A stretch of DNA of 64,000 bases from NCBI GenBank assembly GCA_001770725.1, contig MERU01000012.1, positions 1 to 64,000 of the forward strand, read 5' to 3'. Within the stretch, counting starts at the first letter, position 1. Each line of letters opens with the position of its first letter. Made by a program: the position numbers and the translations under genes. Of the stretch, positions 62,953 to 64,000 are shown piece by piece. This stretch comes from Burkholderiales bacterium RIFCSPHIGHO2_01_FULL_63_240 (lineage in GTDB: Bacteria > Pseudomonadota > Gammaproteobacteria > Burkholderiales > Burkholderiaceae_C). The notes under the pieces are model-generated. The model made no database searches and was not told the origin of the DNA. It worked only from the letters and a program-made list of their open reading frames with translations.

Positions 62953-64000
62953 TCAGACGACCTGCCAGGTGTTGGCGTAGGTGCTGGCCAGCGCAGATTG
63001 AGCCGCTGCGATCTGGGCCTCGGTGGTTGGCACGGGGCCGAAGGCGGACATCGCCGAGATCAACTGGTCGATCGCACCGCCCGAGAGCAAGCGGCCGTTG
63101 GTGGCGTCATGGAACTGCTCGACGCGGTTTCCGCCTCCCAGGCCCCAGTTGGTGACAGACAGCACCCCGCCGTTTTGCAGATCGTGGACCTGGAGGGTGT
63201 TGCCCGACAACTGGAACCACAGGTCGTCGTAGTCGGTCATCAGCAGCGAGACGCGGTCCACGGCTGTGCCCGTGGCGTCCTGTTCATTGATGATGTCCTC
63301 CAGCGAACCGATCAGGTAGGTGTCGCTGCCTTCGCCGCCCAGCAGGAGGTCCTGGTCGCCCCCCCCTGAAAGGGTATCGTTGCCATTGCCACCGTAGAGG
63401 CGGTCATAGCCCTCGTCACCGATCAGCAGGTCATCGCCACCTTCACCGTACAGCTCGTTGTCCATCGCGTTGCCCGCGATGCCGTTGGCGTCGTTGTTGC
63501 CGGTTCCTTTGATGACGGAGCCCTGCAACCAAAGGTCTTCGACGTTGGCTGCCAGCGTGAGGTTCTCGACGGTCGTGTAGACGGTGTCGTAGCCCTCTCC
63601 AGCCAGTTCGGTCACGACATCGCCTGCATCGGTGACCTGGTAGCTGTCGTCGCCCAGGCCGCCGCGCATGACGTCGTTGCCGCCATCACCGAAGAGGCCG
63701 TCGTTGCCCTCACCGCCCTCCAGCGTGTCGTTGCCGTCCCCACCGTTGAGCAGGTCGAAACCGCCGTTGCCTTGCAGCAAGTTGGCGCCGTTGTTACCGG
63801 TGAGGGTGTTGTCGCCTTCGTCACCAGCCGCGTTGATCGTCCCCGATCCTTGCAAGGTGATCGTCTCGACGCCCTGGAACACGCCCACTGAAACGGTGGA
63901 CAGGATGGTGTCCATGCCACCGTATTCCAGCCCATCGACGACTTCGACGACCACGTCGGAGGTGCTGTCGATGACATAGATGTCGTCGCCGGTGCCGCCG
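62953..64000 (-). CDS. RTX calcium-binding protein, partial (5' end beyond window)
   Basis: About 348 C-terminal residues; the reading frame is open at the window edge (GTGDDIYVIDSTSDVVVEV). Repeated nonapeptides (GDNTLTGNNGANLLQGNGGFDLLNGGDGNDTLEGGEGNDGLFGDGGNDVMRGG, and YGEGGDDLLIGDEGYDRLYGGNGNDTLSGGG) and DxYxV.DxxDVV-type spacers. The C-terminus (LWFQLSGNTLQV, WGLGGGNRVEQF, IDQLISAMSAFGP, ANTWQVV) parallels that of the 56226 RTX protein. Predicted type I secretion cargo. It is 26 bases upstream of the DUF1800 gene and likely co-transcribed with it. Confidence 0.9.
   Translation of the reverse strand, partial: GGTGDDIYVIDSTSDVVVEVVDGLEYGGMDTILSTVSVGVFQGVETITLQGSGTINAAGDEGDNTLTGNNGANLLQGNGGFDLLNGGDGNDTLEGGEGNDGLFGDGGNDVMRGGLGDDSYQVTDAGDVVTELAGEGYDTVYTTVENLTLAANVEDLWLQGSVIKGTGNNDANGIAGNAMDNELYGEGGDDLLIGDEGYDRLYGGNGNDTLSGGGDQDLLLGGEGSDTYLIGSLEDIINEQDATGTAVDRVSLLMTDYDDLWFQLSGNTLQVHDLQNGGVLSVTNWGLGGGNRVEQFHDATNGRLLSGGAIDQLISAMSAFGPVPTTEAQIAAAQSALASTYANTWQVV

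Noticed and set aside
1..64000. tRNA, rRNA, insertion sequence, phage or plasmid features
   Set aside because: No cloverleaf, rRNA segment, transposase, integrase or terminal inverted repeat pair was recognised on either strand.

Overview
The window is GC-rich DNA (about two thirds G+C by eye) with dense bacterial genes, short spacers and frequent ATGA/GTGA overlaps. The gene content (CaiB/FadJ/FadA fatty-acid operon, MerR-controlled acyl-CoA catabolism, FecIR/TonB iron uptake, DUF1800/DUF1501, giant LEPR-XLL repeat protein) suggests a betaproteobacterium of the order Burkholderiales, perhaps of the Leptothrix/Aquabacterium/Comamonadaceae type. No rRNA, tRNA, insertion sequence or CRISPR array was seen.

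Layout. (1) 352-903: secreted fasciclin-domain protein behind an ECF-type promoter. (2) 981-6653, minus strand: beta-oxidation operon (acyl-CoA dehydrogenase, thiolase, FadJ-like bifunctional enzyme, CaiB/racemase family), with a divergent TetR gene at 6940. (3) 7621-9208, minus: RskA-like anti-sigma factor, SigK-like ECF sigma factor and an unreported 46-residue Cys-containing small ORF. (4) 9485-13312: GAF-GGDEF cyclase, MerR regulator, hybrid histidine kinase. (5) 13392-20062, plus: acyl-CoA carboxylase operon in the order carboxyltransferase, dehydrogenase, hydratase, biotin carboxylase (the order of atuCDEF), then a beta-keto-acid cleavage enzyme. Operons 2 and 5 each carry the palindrome TTGACGTTAACGTCAA upstream, a plausible target of the MerR regulator between them. 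(6) 20090-26591, minus: iron operon DUF3649, PepSY, DUF3325, FecI, FecR, TonB receptor, behind a Fur-like box.

(7) 26699-47782, minus, is the most unusual part. A GAF-HlyD adaptor, a PqqD/M50-peptidase/HlyD chimera and a SecA-like ATPase precede a 3407-residue LEPR-XLL/DUF4347/cadherin-repeat protein. These are followed by a small signal-peptide-bearing membrane-fusion protein and two GGDEF diguanylate cyclases. An AraC-type regulator lies divergently at the head. I read this as a dedicated, poorly described export or surface-display system for the giant protein, with c-di-GMP genes attached.

(8) 48967-50909: predicted metal-dependent hydrolase (minus) and a lipoprotein (plus). (9) 51091-59459, plus: type I secretion ABC transporter, HlyD adaptor, glycosyltransferase, RTX protein and trypsin-like protease; the last two genes are visibly AT-richer and look acquired. 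(10) 59588-64000, minus: DUF1501, DUF1800 and an RTX protein cut by the window edge, whose C-terminal module resembles that of the RTX protein in region 9. The two RTX proteins may share the exporter.
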